64,000 nucleotides of DNA from Aselliscus stoliczkanus (GCA_033961575.1 CM066727.1:115308434-115372433), one strand, 5' to 3'; shown: positions 47,101 through 50,170, numbered from the stretch's first letter. Notes: generated by a model from the letters alone, not told the origin. A program made the numbers and translations.

Positions 47101-48635
47101 AAAGTCAAAGTCAAGATTTGAACCCATTGAGTTTAAAACTGTGCTTTTAACTATTAAATGGGACTGTCTCCCAGAAAAGGGAGGCATTATGGGAAAGAAG
47201 ATCCCCAGGACCGGGCTCAATTCCCACTCACCTTCCTTGAACACATTCATGAATACTTGAAGGGCTGACACCATCTTGGCTGGCTCCTTGGACTCCATGG
47301 TCTTTCGTAATAAGAATAGCACCTGATCACTGTATAACGTGGCTATCAGAAGGGCAAGAACACAACGGAGTCAAGGGTATGCTTATGTGGCAGGTGGTAA
47401 GCAGGAGTAAGTTATGCTCACGGCAAACCACTGATGCCATGGGCTGGACAACTGAAGGTCCATTAGGTTGGAAAAAAGGAGGAAGAAGAAAGAGAGCCAG
47501 CGTTTGTCCAGCATTTCCCCTGTACAAAGCATGGGGCCAGAAGTTATTCCTGAGTGAGATCTGTCCCTTCCCTGCCCCACCATGTGCCCTCCCAGAGCTC
47601 TCTCATTATCATCAGTGCTATGATCACATTAGCACCTTTCTGAGTTGAGAATGACTGAAAGAGAAAAGGAAGCCAACCCCAGGTGAAGGGAGTGGGAACA
47701 AAATGGGTAGGGTGGAAAAATGTTTGCCCTTTGAGATTCGATGAATTTCAGGCAAAGTTGACATGCATTACTTTGCATCTCATCTAGAGGATGGAAGCCC
47801 CTTGTGGGAATCTGGGCCCCCAATCCAATCCTGGAAGAGACAAGGTCCTAAGTACACCTGCGCACACATACCTGGGGTGAGGGAAATGTGTTAACTTACT
47901 AAGGATGTGGAAAGCCTTCAGGGCAAGGCTGTGGTTCTTGACAGAGTGAGGATATGAGTTGTTGACTTCTTCACTCAGCTGTGGGGAGACCAAAGCCATC
48001 AGACCCAGGGGGACTAAAACCAGAGGCCCTGGGCAAAGATGAGGAAACTGAGGCATGCAACCATGAAAAGTGTGGCACTTGGCCATAAGGATAACACAAA
48101 AATAGAACCCAGGAACCCACATTCACAACCGCAAAGGGAAGAAGACAATGGCCAACAAATTACGTATATGGAAGCTAACAATTTTTTTGCAAAATGTTCA
48201 GTTGTCCTCTTCCTACTCTAGGCTGCAACACAGAAGCCCTGACATTTCCCACAGAGTGGTTTGAGCTGCCTTTTAACCAGTTTAGGGGAGTAACAAAGGT
48301 CTCCACCCCCAAGAAACATACAGAATCTGTTCAAGTTACCTCACAGAGAATGTCCTACTCTGTGACCAGAATCCAGCCATTTGCCTGTCCAGGGAAGCCT
48401 GAGGTGTGTGGCGTTAAGGTCACCATGCAAAAGACACATGGGCCATGTGAAGGTTGTGACCTGGGCTAGGGAAACCATCACCTCCAAAGCAAAGAGGAAA
48501 AATCAGCCTAGGATACTTATAGCCCACCAAACTCACCTGGTTGAACAGAATGCCTGTAATGTTTTCCAGCTGGGATTCCAAGTTTATGCCTCCGCTACCG
48601 CTGTGAGCCAGGGCACCCACAAGTTGGCAAATGCA
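731..48635 (-). CDS. Maestro heat-like repeat family gene, MROH2A/MROH2B type (34 internal exons; both ends outside window)
   Basis: A large HEAT-repeat protein gene read right to left. Thirty-four exons, given separately, total 3,931 coding bases (about 1,310 codons). Every intron has AG and GT ends, and every exon-exon phase closes without a stop or frameshift, so the gene is probably functional. Recognisable family blocks in order are: a helical N-terminal region; [15 protein letters not shown] (exons 10-11); [15 protein letters not shown] (12); [21 protein letters not shown] (13); [20 protein letters not shown] (25); [20 protein letters not shown] (27); [14 protein letters not shown] (31); and [11 protein letters not shown] (33). 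No signal peptide, membrane segment or catalytic motif is visible; helical HEAT pairs suggest a cytoplasmic scaffold. MROH2B has been linked to sperm protein kinase A in mouse, but I infer no function here. By alignment from memory to MROH1, roughly 260 residues precede exon 1 of this list. Other MROH members (5, 6, 7, 8, 9) seem too short. MROH2A versus MROH2B is unresolved. Confidence 0.88.
1535..1675 (+). repeat. tRNA-headed SINE (short form) inside old L1
   Basis: Head gggccggtcgagtggcgcag with a tRNA-like A box and a B-box-like gttcgatgcc, then 'gagctgccgttgagctgccaac' and an (AAT)n tail. The flanking repeat 'aataatgttga' on both sides is a target-site duplication (TSD). It is transcriptionally antisense to the host gene. 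Confidence 0.85.
1751..1788. repeat. (GT)n microsatellite
   Basis: Interrupted run of GT dinucleotides within the old L1 3' UTR. Confidence 0.9.
2262..2367 (-). CDS. MROH2-type gene, visible exon 33
   Basis: 106 bases, phase 0 in, 1 out. Acceptor ctcctcag, donor ATAG|GTAGGT. Begins [20 protein letters not shown] and ends with the family signature [14 protein letters not shown](G), a HEAT helix near the C-terminus of MROH proteins. The flanking intron to the left (797-2,261) holds the old L1 and SINE above. Confidence 0.9.
2600..2790 (+). repeat. MIR remnant
   Basis: 'gagacccagacttgaatactggc ... cagtttcttatctgtggagctgaaat ... aaagtgctttgtaaattg' follows the MIR core and tail order. Intronic, between visible exons 32 and 33. 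Confidence 0.7.
3314..3409 (-). CDS. MROH2-type gene, visible exon 32
   Basis: 96 bases, phase 0 both sides. Acceptor catcctgtag, donor CAG|GTGTTG. Reads [20 protein letters not shown] then [12 protein letters not shown]; it joins ...NTEVVK of exon 31 to VSTCEKQ of exon 33. The +3 to +6 positions of the donor (GTGTTG) are weaker than most donors in this gene. The sequence between 2,790 and 3,313 shows nothing I can name. Confidence 0.9.
3746..3904 (-). CDS. MROH2-type gene, visible exon 31
   Basis: 159 bases (53 codons), phase 0 both sides. Acceptor cttcatggcag, donor AAG|GTATTG. Reads [20 protein letters not shown], then ...[20 protein letters not shown] and TEVVK. Two HEAT helices: [13 protein letters not shown] and [19 protein letters not shown], with the buried aliphatic pattern of the family. 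The intron upstream of it is the 11.8 kb one holding the L1. Confidence 0.93.
4290..4470 (+). repeat. Ancient L2/L3- or MIR3-type remnant
   Basis: 'aacaaatatttattgagcacctgtcatgagctaggcacagtgcc' followed by 'acaagacagtccctgaatt' is the familiar tail pattern of very old mammalian interspersed repeats. The rest of 3,905-5,348 is AT-rich intron with no gene signal. Confidence 0.55.
4589..4620. repeat. (AT)n microsatellite
   Basis: About fifteen uninterrupted AT units inside the large intron. Confidence 0.95.
5978..6365 (+). repeat. Tandem monomer-like units in the L1 5' UTR
   Basis: Four related units. The landmark 'cctccgccctgcttgtgctg' recurs at about 5,998, 6,124 and 6,219, and in a diverged form near 6,335. 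Each is followed by 'ccagggaaa...', then 'ggctcca.caggctg.tcactgaga.gc.ggagtg'. Unit length is about 96-126 bases. This resembles the monomer arrays of rodent L1 promoters in layout, not in sequence. Confidence 0.8.
6494..6921 (+). other. Intron-like segment of the L1 5' UTR (absent from the L1 copy at 61 kb)
   Basis: The 428-base segment begins GCGAGT and ends ttttctcttctttctag. It is missing precisely in the related L1 on the minus strand, whose sequence reads straight across at the 61,088/61,089 border. The acceptor is strong, with an 18-base pyrimidine-rich run. The donor here is GCGAGT, which could be a functional GC donor or a mutated GTGAGT. See findings. Confidence 0.75.
6969..7932 (+). 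pseudogene. L1 ORF1 (RNA-binding protein), disrupted
   Basis: The sequence aligns with the ORF1 of the L1 near 60-61 kb, whose start reads MGKQRN. Here the start codon is lost (gaatggggaa has become gaacgaagaa). A polar N-terminus is followed by a SINE at 7,121-7,206, then a coiled-coil-like stretch and the C-terminal region with [20 protein letters not shown] and [13 protein letters not shown] frameshift near 7,700 separates this from the last segment, which ends LQEMFKGLF and a stop. ORF1 protein binds L1 RNA as a trimer; this copy cannot make it. Confidence 0.85.
7121..7206 (+). repeat. Short tRNA-headed SINE inside L1 ORF1
   Basis: Head gggccgggtgagtggcgctg, body 'gtcccacatatgagggccaatgac' and a poly-A tail. 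It lacks part of the middle (the 'gctggcttgggaagccagc' arm found in other copies). It dates after the L1, because it splits ORF1. Confidence 0.88.
7989..11496 (+). pseudogene. L1 ORF2 (endonuclease and reverse transcriptase), disrupted
   Basis: Starts [20 protein letters not shown], the endonuclease beginning. The catalytic-region pattern GTHLRSKD has G in place of the usual E of ETHL. A stop follows at 8,268-8,270 (GH then stop). Reverse transcriptase motifs lie at 9,636-10,031: [23 protein letters not shown]. The usual F/YADD box is YEDD (10,043-10,054). The C-terminal part includes [20 protein letters not shown] (10,676-10,735) and the ILWNG-type tail near 11,500. Several frames are needed to read it, so it is dead. 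Confidence 0.9.
12541..12686. repeat. A-rich (AAAT)n tracts
   Basis: Two short AAAT runs (about 12,546-12,563 and 12,661-12,682) in AT-rich sequence just past the L1 tail. Nothing else is recognised in 12,291-13,080. Confidence 0.7.
13080..14960 (+). repeat. Ancient HAL1/L1ME-like element (ORF1 region), plus strand
   Basis: The sequence has the order of an old L1/HAL1 5' UTR ('tcccagaaagggaggagctcagg') then ORF1-like text: 'gccaagaagaccataactcatgg', a polar coiled-coil-like ORF at 13,972-14,178, and an A-rich tail with (GAT)n. Long open frames at 13,167-13,685 are chance frames in its GC-richer part. Subfamily is from memory and uncertain. Confidence 0.55.
14766..14799. repeat. (GAT)n microsatellite
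   Basis: About eleven GAT units with one GGT interruption. Confidence 0.95.
15661..15834 (-). CDS. MROH2-type gene, visible exon 30
   Basis: 174 bases (58 codons), phase 0 both sides. Acceptor ccttccaaatag, donor GAT|GTATGG. Reads [20 protein letters not shown], then [20 protein letters not shown] and [18 protein letters not shown]: a HEAT pair with the basic loop [15 protein letters not shown]. Followed by the 11.8 kb intron. Confidence 0.93.
16158..16298 (-). CDS. MROH2-type gene, visible exon 29
   Basis: 141 bases (47 codons), phase 0 both sides. Acceptor tcttacccacag, donor CAA|GTAAGA. Reads [20 protein letters not shown], then [20 protein letters not shown] and LALHPGQ. The [11 protein letters not shown] segment is a classic HEAT inner helix. 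Confidence 0.93.
16724..16841 (-). CDS. MROH2-type gene, visible exon 28
   Basis: 118 bases, phase 2 in, 0 out. Acceptor tcccaccctag, donor CAG|GTGAAA. Reads [20 protein letters not shown] then [20 protein letters not shown]. Confidence 0.92.
17046..17183 (-). CDS. MROH2-type gene, visible exon 27
   Basis: 138 bases, phase 2 both sides. Acceptor gacgttggcctgcag, donor AAG|GTGGGG. Reads [20 protein letters not shown], then [20 protein letters not shown] and GIMELT. The W-(D/E)-LL...H/YY-GI-EL block is one of the most conserved in the MROH family and anchors the family call. Confidence 0.93.
17372..17479 (-). CDS. MROH2-type gene, visible exon 26 (unusual acceptor)
   Basis: 108 bases, phase 2 both sides. 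The donor AAGGG|GTGAGT is good. The acceptor is chosen by phase: only gggggtgaag|AGACACC continues exon 25 without a stop. It reads [20 protein letters not shown], then [17 protein letters not shown]. The 20 bases before the AG are purine-rich (cgtgggggtgaag), so the splice site is weak on paper. Alternatives at the nearby ggag, gagag and gagcag give stops. Confidence 0.75.
17620..17705 (-). repeat. MIR remnant
   Basis: 'ttttgcagatgagaaaactgaag ... gatgacacagttagtgac' is the reverse-complement MIR core (the paired 'cagatgaggaaactgaggc' motif). It lies in the intron between visible exons 25 and 26. Confidence 0.75.
18019..18212 (-). CDS. MROH2-type gene, visible exon 25
   Basis: 194 bases, the longest visible exon, phase 0 in, 2 out. 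Acceptor catctcttcccccag, donor ACTAG|GTAATC. Reads [20 protein letters not shown], then [20 protein letters not shown], then a polar loop [20 protein letters not shown] and PFDPT. The LYP-LLLA-L block is a family signature; the charged loop after it probably separates two HEAT blocks. Confidence 0.93.
18861..18993 (-). CDS. MROH2-type gene, visible exon 24
   Basis: 133 bases, phase 2 in, 0 out. Acceptor ccctggatcctgcag, donor GCG|GTCAGC. Reads [20 protein letters not shown], then [20 protein letters not shown] and SQPVA. An alternative donor 12 bases away is not needed for frame. The next exon also starts GTGGCG, so the exact border is secure only to about one hexamer. Confidence 0.9.
19252..19406 (-). 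CDS. MROH2-type gene, visible exon 23
   Basis: 155 bases, phase 0 in, 2 out. Acceptor ggctctatcctgtag, donor ATAG|GTACCT. Reads [20 protein letters not shown], then [20 protein letters not shown] and [11 protein letters not shown](R). A PLP-D/W type motif ends this HEAT unit in MROH proteins. Confidence 0.93.
20502..20651 (-). CDS. MROH2-type gene, visible exon 22
   Basis: 150 bases (50 codons), phase 0 both sides. Acceptor ggtgccaccctattgcag, donor AAG|GTAGTG. Reads [20 protein letters not shown], then [20 protein letters not shown] and [15 protein letters not shown]...VSLAAAQLM is a conserved family block. Confidence 0.94.
21204..21298 (-). CDS. MROH2-type gene, visible exon 21
   Basis: 95 bases, phase 1 in, 0 out. 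Acceptor tatctttgtttcag, donor AAG|GTGAGG. Reads (Q)[19 protein letters not shown] then [12 protein letters not shown]. The acidic/basic stretch ([12 protein letters not shown]) is likely a surface loop. Confidence 0.92.
21756..21891 (-). CDS. MROH2-type gene, visible exon 20
   Basis: 136 bases, phase 0 in, 1 out. Acceptor cttccctccctag, donor AAGC|GTATGG. Reads [20 protein letters not shown], then [20 protein letters not shown] and LLQQK. LGRLV-LL.PRC-DP is a conserved element of the family. Confidence 0.94.
22100..22380 (-). repeat. L2 remnant (3' end)
   Basis: 'catccttcaagcctagctcaaatg ... cctctgtgaagctttccctga ... ggactgtaagatccatgaagccaggga ... gtgagtattcagtaactg' is the reverse-complement L2 3' end. 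Intronic, between visible exons 19 and 20. Confidence 0.85.
22640..22744 (-). CDS. MROH2-type gene, visible exon 19
   Basis: 105 bases (35 codons), phase 0 both sides. Acceptor ctcttcttccttcag, donor AAA|GTGAGT. Reads [20 protein letters not shown] then [15 protein letters not shown]. The ERERAM motif is a hallmark of MROH proteins. The intron upstream of it (22,745-30,912) is 8.2 kb. Confidence 0.95.
23560..23825 (+). repeat. Old L1 3' UTR-type fragment
   Basis: 'cccattgatcaaagatgggacaact ... catcaataagaataatagttg' matches the remembered 3' region of an old L1 subfamily. It directly precedes the orphan L1 5' end below. 22,745-23,560 is AT-rich intron with nothing recognised. Confidence 0.5.
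23826..24905 (-). mobile_element. Orphan L1 5' UTR fragment, minus strand
   Basis: About 1.08 kb that matches 56,930-58,440 in order and orientation: shared 'gattttaggaaagttca', 'atggtgttagccaggttgatgg', 'agacttcaggcatttctcaatg'. It ends with the reverse complement of an L1 5' start ('ccagtcaagatgg'). No ORF1 or ORF2 in the expected orientation follows on its left side. Confidence 0.7.
24960..28769 (+). mobile_element. Old L1 copy (ORF2-bearing, degraded), plus strand
   Basis: The endonuclease start region is readable at 25,263-25,448 ([14 protein letters not shown]). The RT region is at 27,055-27,252 ([20 protein letters not shown], then [12 protein letters not shown]). The C-terminal portion runs to about 28,760. 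A SINE cuts it at 27,728-28,241. Much more decayed than the L1 at 5-12 kb. Borders approximate. Confidence 0.8.
27728..28241 (-). repeat. Composite tRNA-type SINE (long form)
   Basis: Read on the minus strand it begins gggccagccgagtggctcag and has three successive tRNA-like modules, each with 'ggatggctcag/gtggctcag' and a GGTTCGA-type B box. It ends with 'ccccttccccaattccccaat' style tail and poly-A. It is inserted in the old L1 ORF2. A tRNA-like cloverleaf is not intact, so it is not a tRNA gene. Confidence 0.85.
28770..29115 (+). repeat. Composite tRNA-type SINE, internally shortened
   Basis: Contains the head arm 'gtgagctctgagcagcagtg', module two 'ggcaggatgactcagctggtgagagc', the 'actgaacttggcatcttt' linker and the CCCCAATTCCCCAA tail. 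The third tRNA-like module seen in the long form is missing. Confidence 0.82.
29291..29791 (-). repeat. Composite tRNA-type SINE (long form)
   Basis: About 500 bases with poly-T on the left (poly-A of the minus strand) and head 'ggggccggtcgagtggctca' on the right. Three tRNA-like modules in series, then the CCCCAATTCCCC tail. Flanks tcaaataac and tcaagtaac look like a slightly diverged target-site duplication. Confidence 0.88.
30030..30225 (-). repeat. MIR remnant
   Basis: 'ttccattttccaggagaaaagtgaggc ... cccaaggccacagagctaac ... gagcccaggcttttaac' is the reverse-complement MIR order. Confidence 0.75.
30437..30890 (+). repeat. MaLR/MLT-type LTR
   Basis: Carries 'gttgaataacgttcctccc', 'ggaaatagggtctttgcagatg', 'gggtgggccctaa', 'cagagggaagaatgcc' and the 3' end 'ttctgttgtttaaagccactcagt ... 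cagccctaggaaacgaatac', the landmarks of an ancient LTR family. A (CA)n stretch at 30,575-30,620 lies inside. It ends about 20 bases from the donor site of visible exon 18. Confidence 0.7.
30913..31002 (-). CDS. MROH2-type gene, visible exon 18
   Basis: 90 bases (30 codons), phase 0 both sides. Acceptor ctctattctcccatcag, donor GAG|GTCAGT. Reads [20 protein letters not shown] then [18 protein letters not shown] is a family motif. Confidence 0.93.
31003..32585. other. Intron between visible exons 17 and 18
   Basis: No coding signal beyond chance frames. It contains the short SINE at 31,795-31,905 and AT-rich sequence at 31,920-32,110 that resembles old L1 ORF1 text but is too short to assign. 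Confidence 0.6.
31795..31905 (+). repeat. Short tRNA-headed SINE
   Basis: Complete short form: head gggccggccgagtggcgcgg, arm gctggcttgggaagccagc (one base changed), 'gagggccagtgacactgccctc', poly-A. Flanked by 'atgaactgaa' direct repeats. Confidence 0.95.
32586..32721 (-). CDS. MROH2-type gene, visible exon 17
   Basis: 136 bases, phase 2 in, 0 out. Acceptor cccctccctggatcttag, donor GTG|GTAATT. Reads [20 protein letters not shown], then [20 protein letters not shown] and EAQAYV. The open frame extends further upstream (to about 32,888), but only this acceptor fits the phase of exon 16. Confidence 0.9.
33294..33373 (-). CDS. MROH2-type gene, visible exon 16 (acceptor built from (TG)n)
   Basis: 80 bases, phase 0 in, 2 out, so skipping it would break the frame. 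Donor CAG|GTAACA. Acceptor ...tgtgtgtgttag, where a (TG)n microsatellite replaces the usual pyrimidine tract. Reads [20 protein letters not shown] then SIVTDF(R), a HEAT helix. Confidence 0.92.
33376..33421. repeat. (CA)n microsatellite abutting a splice acceptor
   Basis: About 23 uninterrupted AC units on the plus strand, TG on the gene strand, directly next to the TTAG acceptor at 33,374-33,377. Confidence 0.97.
33510..33616 (+). repeat. Short tRNA-headed SINE
   Basis: Full short form with head gggccggccgagtggtgtgg, hairpin arm gctggcttgggaagccagc and poly-A. Flanks share 'gaaggtgg.gga' and look like a diverged target-site duplication. It lies 88 bases upstream of the (TG)n acceptor tract of exon 16 on the gene strand. 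Confidence 0.93.
33873..33995 (-). CDS. MROH2-type gene, visible exon 15
   Basis: 123 bases (41 codons), phase 0 both sides. Acceptor ccggttcattcag, donor ACC|GTAAGT. Reads [20 protein letters not shown], then [20 protein letters not shown] and T. Confidence 0.93.
34661..34813 (-). CDS. MROH2-type gene, visible exon 14
   Basis: 153 bases (51 codons), phase 0 both sides. Acceptor tttccccctacag, donor AAG|GTACCT. Reads [20 protein letters not shown], then [20 protein letters not shown] and [11 protein letters not shown]. The hydrophobic period fits a HEAT pair. Confidence 0.94.
35175..35297 (-). CDS. MROH2-type gene, visible exon 13
   Basis: 123 bases (41 codons), phase 0 both sides. Acceptor gtccgtgttacag, donor AAG|GTGACG. 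Reads [20 protein letters not shown], then [20 protein letters not shown] and K. GIA.A...V...HL..VL..L is a strong family motif. Confidence 0.95.
37235..37990 (+). repeat. Old L1 3' UTR (split by SINE)
   Basis: 'gagggacattctacaaaataaa.gg ... aatgtcaagatcatgaaag ... aatcccaggccag' and, after the SINE, 'gcaatgttagtttcctgattttgatcattgt ... ttgcaacttttcctta' are the landmarks of an old L1 3' end. Ends in an A-rich tail. Confidence 0.65.
37464..37603 (+). repeat. tRNA-headed SINE (short composite form)
   Basis: Head ggggccagccgaatggctca, 'gagctcgctcaagagtgcaagc', 'gccaacaggtggcaggatgg', then a short A-rich end. Perfect flanking duplication ttaaaacaaatgat. A young insertion. Confidence 0.93.
38000..38110 (-). 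repeat. MIR remnant
   Basis: 'cctcattttacagaggggaaaactgaggc ... gttcagtgacttgccca' is the reverse-complement MIR core. It ends about 80 bases from the donor side of visible exon 12. Confidence 0.85.
38190..38306 (-). CDS. MROH2-type gene, visible exon 12
   Basis: 117 bases (39 codons), phase 0 both sides. Acceptor ccacctctcctag, donor GAG|GTGAGG. Reads [20 protein letters not shown] then [26 protein letters not shown] is the best single family signature in the window. Confidence 0.95.
38690..38965 (-). repeat. L2 remnant
   Basis: 'cctctgcatttcctattgtctctgg ctagaac.ctcttctctgg ... cattctcatctttcagacctc' follows the reverse-complement L2 3' region. A second L2-like patch is at about 39,820-40,080 ('gcatatagtaggtgattcataaatatttg'). 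Confidence 0.65.
40907..41014 (-). CDS. MROH2-type gene, visible exon 11
   Basis: 108 bases (36 codons), phase 0 both sides. Acceptor tcttcctcctcttcctcag region, donor AAG|GTATGT. Reads [20 protein letters not shown] then [16 protein letters not shown]. Joins exon 10 as ...[14 protein letters not shown], a family block. Confidence 0.94.
41220..41365 (-). repeat. MIR remnant
   Basis: 'ttccattttatagatgaagaaactgagg ... aataacttgcacaaggaaagc' is the reverse-complement MIR order. Intronic. Confidence 0.8.
41587..41639 (-). CDS. MROH2-type gene, visible exon 10
   Basis: 53 bases, phase 1 in, 0 out. Acceptor gtctctcctttcctag, donor TGG|GTAAGC. Reads (D)[17 protein letters not shown]. Short, but the L.Q..WEDRLL motif and exact phase support it. 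Confidence 0.92.
42116..42275 (-). CDS. MROH2-type gene, visible exon 9
   Basis: 160 bases, phase 0 in, 1 out. Acceptor cttgcttctcttgtttctcag, donor GATG|GTGAGG. Reads [20 protein letters not shown], then [20 protein letters not shown] and [13 protein letters not shown]. The 'L..LHPI..HP......LW...IP.ML..L' pattern is typical for the family. Confidence 0.94.
42440..42690 (-). repeat. L2 remnant
   Basis: 'tgaaaccacctcctctgtgatgccttcctcac ... gtgtattcctctatcag ... actaacactgtgaatacctcaaaagcag' follows the reverse-complement L2 3' end. Confidence 0.75.
42977..43025. repeat. (GGAT)n microsatellite
   Basis: About twelve GGAT units. It begins 43 bases downstream, on the gene strand, of the donor of visible exon 8. 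Confidence 0.97.
43067..43110 (-). CDS. MROH2-type gene, visible exon 8 (small)
   Basis: 44 bases, phase 1 in, 0 out. Donor CTG|GTAAGC. The acceptor ctctctttaacttag|CC is chosen because it alone gives (P)[14 protein letters not shown] in frame. Two downstream AGs (acccag, ccacag) would shift or drop the frame. Confidence 0.88.
43802..43946 (-). CDS. MROH2-type gene, visible exon 7
   Basis: 145 bases, phase 0 in, 1 out. Acceptor tgctatatcccctgccag, donor CGGC|GTAAGT. Reads [20 protein letters not shown], then [20 protein letters not shown] and YLSSFHLRR. Confidence 0.93.
44085..44175. repeat. (TC)n microsatellite with a degraded CT-rich arm
   Basis: A pure (TC)n run to about 44,129, then TCCC/TCTG variants to about 44,175. 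On the gene strand it is (GA)n, about 140 bases upstream of the acceptor of exon 7. Confidence 0.95.
44759..44803 (-). CDS. MROH2-type gene, visible exon 6 (15 codons)
   Basis: 45 bases, phase 0 both sides. Acceptor tttccttttcttatttcag (strong), donor ATG|GTACAA. Reads [15 protein letters not shown]. Small and symmetrical, so its skipping would keep the frame. Confidence 0.88.
45014..45130 (-). CDS. MROH2-type gene, visible exon 5
   Basis: 117 bases (39 codons), phase 0 both sides. Acceptor gtctgtgaccccacag, donor TCA|GTGAGC. Reads [20 protein letters not shown] then [23 protein letters not shown]-like. Confidence 0.93.
45729..45843 (+). repeat. Short tRNA-headed SINE
   Basis: Head gggccggccgagtggcgcgg, complete hairpin arm, long uninterrupted poly-A (about 22). 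Flanked by 'gatggcttct' repeats. One of the youngest-looking copies. Confidence 0.95.
46216..46289 (-). CDS. MROH2-type gene, visible exon 4
   Basis: 74 bases, phase 1 in, 0 out. Acceptor tgtctgtcttttctctag, donor CCA|GTGAGC. Reads (V)[19 protein letters not shown] then DDLKP. Confidence 0.92.
46780..46900 (-). repeat. L2 remnant tail
   Basis: 'gatagtgagctccttgagagcagg ... gccttgcaccgtgctgggcacacagtgaagg' is the reverse-complement L2 end. Confidence 0.8.
46965..47160 (-). repeat. MIR remnant
   Basis: 'tctcatttaattatca ... ggtaggtattactgtacctccatttttcagatgaggaaat ... cagtttgcacagctactaaaag' is a clear reverse-complement MIR. Confidence 0.85.
47232..47342 (-). CDS. MROH2-type gene, visible exon 3
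   Basis: 111 bases, phase 1 both sides. Acceptor gttcttgcccttctgatag|CC, donor GAAG|GTGAGT. Reads (T)[19 protein letters not shown] then [17 protein letters not shown]. Two other AG sites inside (atacag, gatcag) give the wrong phase after exon 2. Confidence 0.9.
47900..47978 (-). CDS. MROH2-type gene, visible exon 2
   Basis: 79 bases, phase 0 in, 1 out. Acceptor tttggtctccccacag, donor CTTA|GTAAGT. Reads [20 protein letters not shown] then KAFHIL. Confidence 0.92.
48010..48105 (-). repeat. MIR-type remnant
   Basis: 'aaagatgaggaaactgaggcatgcaacc' carries the reverse-complement MIR core motif; the rest is degraded. Starts about 30 bases upstream of exon 2 on the gene strand. Confidence 0.55.
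48537..48635 (-). CDS. MROH2-type gene, visible exon 1 (first one found in the window)
   Basis: 99 bases (33 codons), phase 0 both sides. Acceptor ctctgtccttacacacacag, donor CAG|GTGAGT. Reads [20 protein letters not shown] then [13 protein letters not shown]. It aligns, from memory, to about residue 260 of the longer MROH proteins, so several N-terminal coding exons must lie further right, outside the window. Confidence 0.88.
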
Positions 48636-49121
48636 CTGTGTGTGTAAGGACAGAGTCAGCCGGCCCTTGCCACAGCCTCAAGGGAAAGCGGCTGTCGTCA
48701 CCTCTCTTTGAGGACGGCCCACGCCCCAAGCCATCAGAGCTTCACACAGACCTCCTAGACCTTTTAAGGAAAGCTCAGGGTCTAGTTTTCCATAATCAGA
48801 TATGGCCATGAGCTGCTCTTTCACCTCACCCAGGAAGCTACACCTATTTTCAAATGATCTCATTATTCCACGAGAACACTTAGGGCAATTCAACATTGTA
48901 GGCATTGGATGATTTTAAAGAAGTAAGATCAATTAACCAAGGGCCAAAGCTAGAACCGGTTCTGTTGCTCTCTGATTTTCAAAATTCGGAAAACCAAGTT
49001 CAAAAGCTTAAATATCTATCCTCTATCTAATAGATTCTATTGTTTTGTGGATTGTTCTTATCACTCGTATGAGGGTTCTACAAAGAGCCATAGTTTCCAC
49101 ATGTGTAAACATTCATTTGAC
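48636..49121. other. Unique-looking intron sequence with no exon identified
   Basis: A 75-codon minus-strand frame at 48,678-48,905 was examined and not supported as an exon. Otherwise nothing recognisable. Confidence 0.5.
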
Positions 49122-49574
49122 TTTTTTTTTTTTTAAAGATTTTATTGGGGAATTTGGGGAGGGGAACAGCATTGAGGAATTGAGGGAAGGGAACAGACAA
49201 GTTGCTGTCTTTTTGTTCTTCAGTCTAGTTGCGGAGGACATTGCTTCACTGGCCCATGTTGGTATCGTCATTGCACTCTTCCCGGATGAGGAAGATCGGT
49301 CGCCAGCCTCTGGATGGTCGCTCACCGCGGCTATTGGCAGCTCACTTTGGTTGCCAGCCGCTCACGCTGGGCTGCGGGCCACTCACTGCAGCCCATGGCA
49401 GCCCACTGCAGCAGAGGCTGCAGACTACACTGTTGCTAGGGCTCGCAGCCCAGCTCCAGGTGGAGCTATTGTTAACTGTAGAGGGCAGTGTTACTGGCCC
49501 TCAAATGTGGGATCTGAACCGGGGCCACTGGCGTCCCAAGCCAGCTCTTAACTAATGCGCCACTCGGCCAGCCC
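49122..49574 (-). repeat. Long tRNA-headed SINE with GC-rich body
   Basis: On the minus strand: head ggctggccgagtggcgcatt, arm 'gctggcttgggacgccag', B box 'ggttcagatccc', a GC-rich 'ccatgggctgc / gtgagctgccaatagc' body, 'gttcccttccctcaattcctc' tail, poly-A. Flanking repeat catttgact. The head matches the short SINE form, so the two families are related. Confidence 0.92.
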
Positions 49575-49702
49575 TCCATTTGACTTTTTTAAATGAGCTT
49601 TATTGATGTCTAATAGACAGATAATAAAGTATACAATTTAATAAGTTTTGATAAATGTAGACACCCATGAAACCATCTCCACAATTAAGATAATGGACAT
49701 AT

Positions 49703-50170
49703 CAGGCTGGCCAAGTGGCTCAGTTGGTTAAGAGCTTGTTCAAGAGTGCGAGCTCTGAGCAACAGGATTGCCGGTTCAATTCCCACATGGGCCAGTGAGT
49801 TGCGCCCGAGCTGAGCTGCTGTTGAGCTGCCAACAGGTGGCAGGATGGCTCAGCTGGAGAGAGCACATGCTCCTAACAGCAAGGTTGCCTGTGCCCACCT
49901 GCAACTAAAGATTGAATTTGGCATCTTGAGCTGAGCTGCCAACCGGGTGGTTCAGGGGATAGAGAGTGCACTCTTAACAACGAGGCTGCTGGTTTGACTC
50001 CTGCATGGGATGGTGGCTACGCCTACCTGCAACTAATTACACACAGCACCTTGAATGAGCATTTAGAGCTGAGCTTGCTGCGCCCTCCACAACTAAGATT
50101 GAAGGACAACTTGGCTGTTTCCCTTCCCCAATTCCCCAACACTGTTCCCCTCCCCCAATTCCCCAATAAA
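49703..50170 (+). repeat. Composite tRNA-type SINE (long form)
   Basis: Three tRNA-like modules: 'ccaagtggctcagttggttaag', 'ggcaggatggctcagctgg', 'ccgggtggttcaggggata'. They are joined by 'gagctgagctgcc' linkers and close with two copies of 'cccaattcccca'. Tail A-rich. Confidence 0.9.

Noticed and set aside
48678..48905. Possible additional exon upstream of visible exon 1
   Set aside because: A 75-codon frame with some helical look, but no acceptor-donor pair giving phase 0 and no recognisable family motif.
49229..49555. Two overlapping open frames of 108 and 168 codons
   Set aside because: Both lie on the reverse strand of a SINE and recur at 52.7 and 58.0 kb, so they are repeat-derived chance frames.
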